Origin: Pseudothermotoga sp. | GTDB lineage: Bacteria; Thermotogota; Thermotogae; Thermotogales; DSM-5069 | Length of the DNA stretch: 64,000 nt | NCBI GenBank assembly: GCA_003510135.1 | Contig: DOKY01000021.1 | Location: forward strand, 5,883-69,882 | Direction of reading: 5' to 3' | In this document: positions 62,004 to 64,000 of the stretch, one piece after another | Numbering within the stretch: position 1 is the stretch's first letter | Layout: each line of letters begins with the position of its first letter | Program-made: the position numbers and the translations under genes | The notes under the pieces: model-generated | What the model saw: the letters and a program-made list of their open reading frames with translations, nothing else | What the model was told of the DNA's origin: nothing | Database searches by the model: none

Positions 62004-62957
62004 TTAATGTGCGCTTTCCTCACTAAGTTGACGCTTTAGGTTCTCTTCAATCTCTTCTGTCACTGTGAAGAACTGTTCCATTGCCATTAACAGAGCACCT
62101 CCCAGTGGAGGCAGGGATGGTTCGGTAAGATTAACGTTCACATCCTGCAGAGAAATTTTAACAGTTCTCAGGAAATAGGAATTATTGAATAACCCGCCAG
62201 TGTACGAGAGAAAATCGCTGCCGACTCTCTTCAATATTGGCTTAACAGAATCAACGAGTTCAGCAATGCATCGCTTAACAACCATCTGGGCGACTTCGTC
62301 ACCTTCTTCCGCTGATCTCAGAACAAAAGGTGCAAACGAAGCTACGTGACCCTTTGGATGTTTTTCAACGTAGAAATACCTGAGTACGTCATCAATTGAA
62401 TGCAGATCAAAGGCTTTTTCTAAATGATAAACAAGAGAGGTTGGTTTGCCTCTTCCTTCCCAATATTTCATGACTTCCTTAATAGAGTCAAGGGCCAATC
62501 CATAAGCACTCCAAGGATCGCCTATGATATGTCCCCATCCTCCTGTCCTGTGGAAATTGCCATTGACATCAACGCCTATGACCATGGAACCTGTACCAGC
62601 GACAACAATTGCTCCTGACTTTCTCGATGTACCCAAGGCACCTTTTAAGGCTATGACACAGTCGTTAACAACTATGAGTTCCTTGGAAGGTATTATTGGT
62701 CTCATCAGATCACGTAATCTATCGCAACTTTTCTGTGAGAAACCAGCCCCCGAAAGTCCAAGAATACAAAGATCAACTTCCGCAATGTTTTCGTCGATCT
62801 GATTTAGACAATCCTGAAGTGTATTTTTCAATTTGTCAATACCAATATCCAGATGGTTTCCAGGACCTCCAAGCACCTTAGAAAGAATTTTCCCACTCTC
62901 ATCGCATAGAGCAACTCTTGTTTTTGTACCACCAGCATCCACACCAAGAAACCTCAT
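62004..62957 (-). CDS. BadF/BadG-family ATPase, probable N-acetylglucosamine kinase
   Basis: A 317-residue actin-fold ATPase. The phosphate-1 loop VDAGGTKTRVALCDE (6-20), the GGPGNH motif near 31, GLSGAG near 69 and VVAGTGSMVIG near 119 match the BadF/BcrA group that includes GlcNAc kinases. The size is that of the sugar kinases rather than benzoyl-CoA reductase activators, and no cluster cysteine pattern is seen. With the GH20 enzyme downstream, phosphorylation of GlcNAc or GalNAc is the likely role. No nagA or nagB is seen in the window. Confidence 0.85.
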   Translation of the reverse strand: MRFLGVDAGGTKTRVALCDESGKILSKVLGGPGNHLDIGIDKLKNTLQDCLNQIDENIAEVDLCILGLSGAGFSQKSCDRLRDLMRPIIPSKELIVVNDCVIALKGALGTSRKSGAIVVAGTGSMVIGVDVNGNFHRTGGWGHIIGDPWSAYGLALDSIKEVMKYWEGRGKPTSLVYHLEKAFDLHSIDDVLRYFYVEKHPKGHVASFAPFVLRSAEEGDEVAQMVVKRCIAELVDSVKPILKRVGSDFLSYTGGLFNNSYFLRTVKISLQDVNVNLTEPSLPPLGGALLMAMEQFFTVTEEIEENLKRQLSEESAH

Positions 62958-62988
62958 TTTCTCAGATACCTCCTAATAGTCCTGGGAT

Positions 62989-64000
62989 TTATAGGTTAAG
63001 CAACTCTCTATCTATAAGCCTAAGAAGTCTTTCTTCAGTCTCATCAGAGTAAGGTGATGCCAGCCATTCATAACCTGAATGCACATCCTTTGGTACGACA
63101 TAAGATGCAGCAGAATTTGCGTAACACACAATGAAGACCTGTTTTTCAGCGAACATGTGTTGAGTGCAGAACTCGATAAACAATTCAAACGGGACAAACA
63201 CAAATTTCAGAGATCCTATAGCAAGCAGGGAGATTCTAACCTTCTCTGTTTTCGGAAGAACTTCGCGTTGTCTTGCCAACATTACTCCCGGTATATCCCT
63301 ATCGCTCAATGAAAGACTGCTCAAATTCTTCGTAACGCAGTTAACTACAAACTCCACATTTTTGAGAACAAGATAGCGAGGATGCGTTACTCGATATACT
63401 TCTTCAAGATGCAAGCGGTCTGTGAAAATCTCTGTCAGTCTTTCTATCTCAGCAAAAGACCTATTCTGTCGTGTTTTGTGGGTACTCACGTTACCACAGC
63501 AGGAATTCATGAACAAGACCGGGCAACCTTCTTTGAGTGATAACTTTCTCCGAATGCTTCCAGGCAAATCAGCTGAATAGAGCAAGTTCTCAGGACCGAG
63601 CACAGTTGGATGACAGGGAAAGAGAAGAATCGAGAATCTTTCCATTCTTGTTTTAAAGTGAATGTGACTTAACGGTATTGGGATTTGTTCACTACCTGGT
63701 TTGTTTCTGAGGTCACATACACCAGATATCTCTCCTTTCCTTACAACGATTTCCTCGATTTCAGTGGCTTTCTTTTTGGCTTCGATCAAACATTCTTCTG
63801 TACATGATTCAATAATTTCCGCAACCAGGTTTGGTTTCGGTGCAGAGTGGGTATGAGTGGCAATTGGGATCAAATTCACACCACTCACTTGCTTTGGAAG
63901 TTTCTCTGGTACTGAGAGCAGATCAAAAACCACCAAAGCAACTTCTGTCTCATCGTTACTGAGGTAAACACAGAACAGCTCAAGTGGATCATTACAACCA
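62989..64000 (-). CDS. Neutral/alkaline ceramidase-like protein (5' end outside window)
   Basis: The frame is open from the window end to 62989 (at least 336 residues), so the start is missing; the TTG at 63936 is internal. HTHSAP, ENLLYSADLPGSIRR and an N-S-C-C-G-N run where the family has its nucleophile region recall neutral/alkaline ceramidases, which are zinc-dependent amide hydrolases. Bacterial members in sugar loci have no settled role. It is 31 bases upstream of the GlcNAc-type kinase on the same strand and probably in one operon with it and the GH20 enzyme. An amide substrate such as an N-acylated amino sugar would fit, but this is inference. Confidence 0.65.
   Translation of the reverse strand, partial: GCNDPLELFCVYLSNDETEVALVVFDLLSVPEKLPKQVSGVNLIPIATHTHSAPKPNLVAEIIESCTEECLIEAKKKATEIEEIVVRKGEISGVCDLRNKPGSEQIPIPLSHIHFKTRMERFSILLFPCHPTVLGPENLLYSADLPGSIRRKLSLKEGCPVLFMNSCCGNVSTHKTRQNRSFAEIERLTEIFTDRLHLEEVYRVTHPRYLVLKNVEFVVNCVTKNLSSLSLSDRDIPGVMLARQREVLPKTEKVRISLLAIGSLKFVFVPFELFIEFCTQHMFAEKQVFIVCYANSAASYVVPKDVHSGYEWLASPYSDETEERLLRLIDRELLNL

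Larger units (their letters stand above)
53477..64000. other. AT-rich block, probably acquired from a related organism
   Basis: From the chimera junction near 53,477 to the window end the sequence is visibly more AT-rich. Single 60-base lines counted by eye gave 37% (55021) and 40% (60361) GC, against 48% (21001) and 50% (31021) to the left. Codons shift to A/T endings as well. Gene content changes to amino-sugar functions, and the block holds a diverged second MFS/propeller pair with a trkH fragment. No integrase, tRNA or direct repeat marks the left border. The right border is outside the window. Confidence 0.6.

Noticed and set aside
63934..63936. TTG at 63936 as start of the ceramidase-like gene
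   Set aside because: The frame continues open to the window end with plausible protein sequence, no ribosome-binding site is present, and the family has a longer N-terminus.
1..64000. CRISPR arrays, rRNA and tRNA genes
   Set aside because: No regularly spaced repeats, no cloverleaf-like sequences and no rRNA stretches were noticed anywhere in the window; a tRNA search program would be needed to be certain.

Overview
The window looks like a chromosome segment of a thermophilic Thermotogae bacterium, most likely Pseudothermotoga or a close relative. This is inferred from the mix of genes: many sugar ABC transporters, an AraR-type regulator with an arabinose operon, GH51 and GH20 glycosidases, galT-galK beside an alpha-galactosidase-like gene, a DUF4438 protein, a DHPS with a long N-terminal extension, and a two-gene TrkA plus TrkH set. 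No rRNA, tRNA, CRISPR array or transposase is visible. Genes are packed into operons with 4-nt or larger overlaps, and no gene-free stretch exceeds about 300 bases.

Layout. 1-6118: end of a membrane protein, then a leftward operon for an unknown sugar (solute-binding protein, two permeases, two Gfo/Idh/MocA dehydrogenases). 6324-8246: esterase and an EamA transporter fused to a DUF4258-like domain. 8266-11958: leftward lipoprotein, orphan family-5 solute-binding protein, folP and a Nudix hydrolase. 12093-15720: an unrecognised three-gene operon (opine-dehydrogenase-like, cobalamin-binding, Ddl-like ATP-grasp). 15764-21030: rnhB, glnA, a response regulator with TPR tail, two TrkA proteins and TrkH. 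21010-24109: leftward beta-propeller protein and MFS transporter. 24250-33742: araR and the arabinose operon (ABC transporter, arabinofuranosidase, epimerase, a FucI-like isomerase in place of araA, a FGGY kinase), with two near-identical AraR operators and consensus promoters. 33782-43847: housekeeping genes (HhH-GPD glycosylase, DUF4438, GlgX-type debranching enzyme, secreted unknown protein, YgiQ, NadE, UPF0173). 43858-47710: PrcB-like protein, a shrunken GH36-like protein, galT, galK. 47679-53053: leftward nucleoside uptake operon (BMP-type ABC transporter plus uridine phosphorylase).

From about 53,477 to the right end the DNA is clearly more AT-rich (lines counted by eye give about 37-40% GC against 48-50% elsewhere). 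The border falls inside one reading frame that joins a MoaA-like radical SAM N-terminus to the C-terminal half of a nucleoside hydrolase. The AT-rich block carries a second, diverged copy of the MFS plus beta-propeller pair, still ending tail-to-tail on a fragment of a second trkH. It then holds a FGGY kinase, a class II aldolase, a GH20 hexosaminidase, a BadF/GlcNAc-type kinase and a ceramidase-like protein cut by the window end. The simplest reading is a segment acquired from a related Thermotogae that brought amino-sugar catabolism and left recombination scars in moaA/nucleoside hydrolase and trkH.

The best candidates for something undescribed are the opine-dehydrogenase/cobalamin/ATP-grasp operon, the conserved MFS plus secreted beta-propeller pair, the MoaA-nucleoside hydrolase chimera, and the non-catalytic GH36-like protein kept in the galactose operon.
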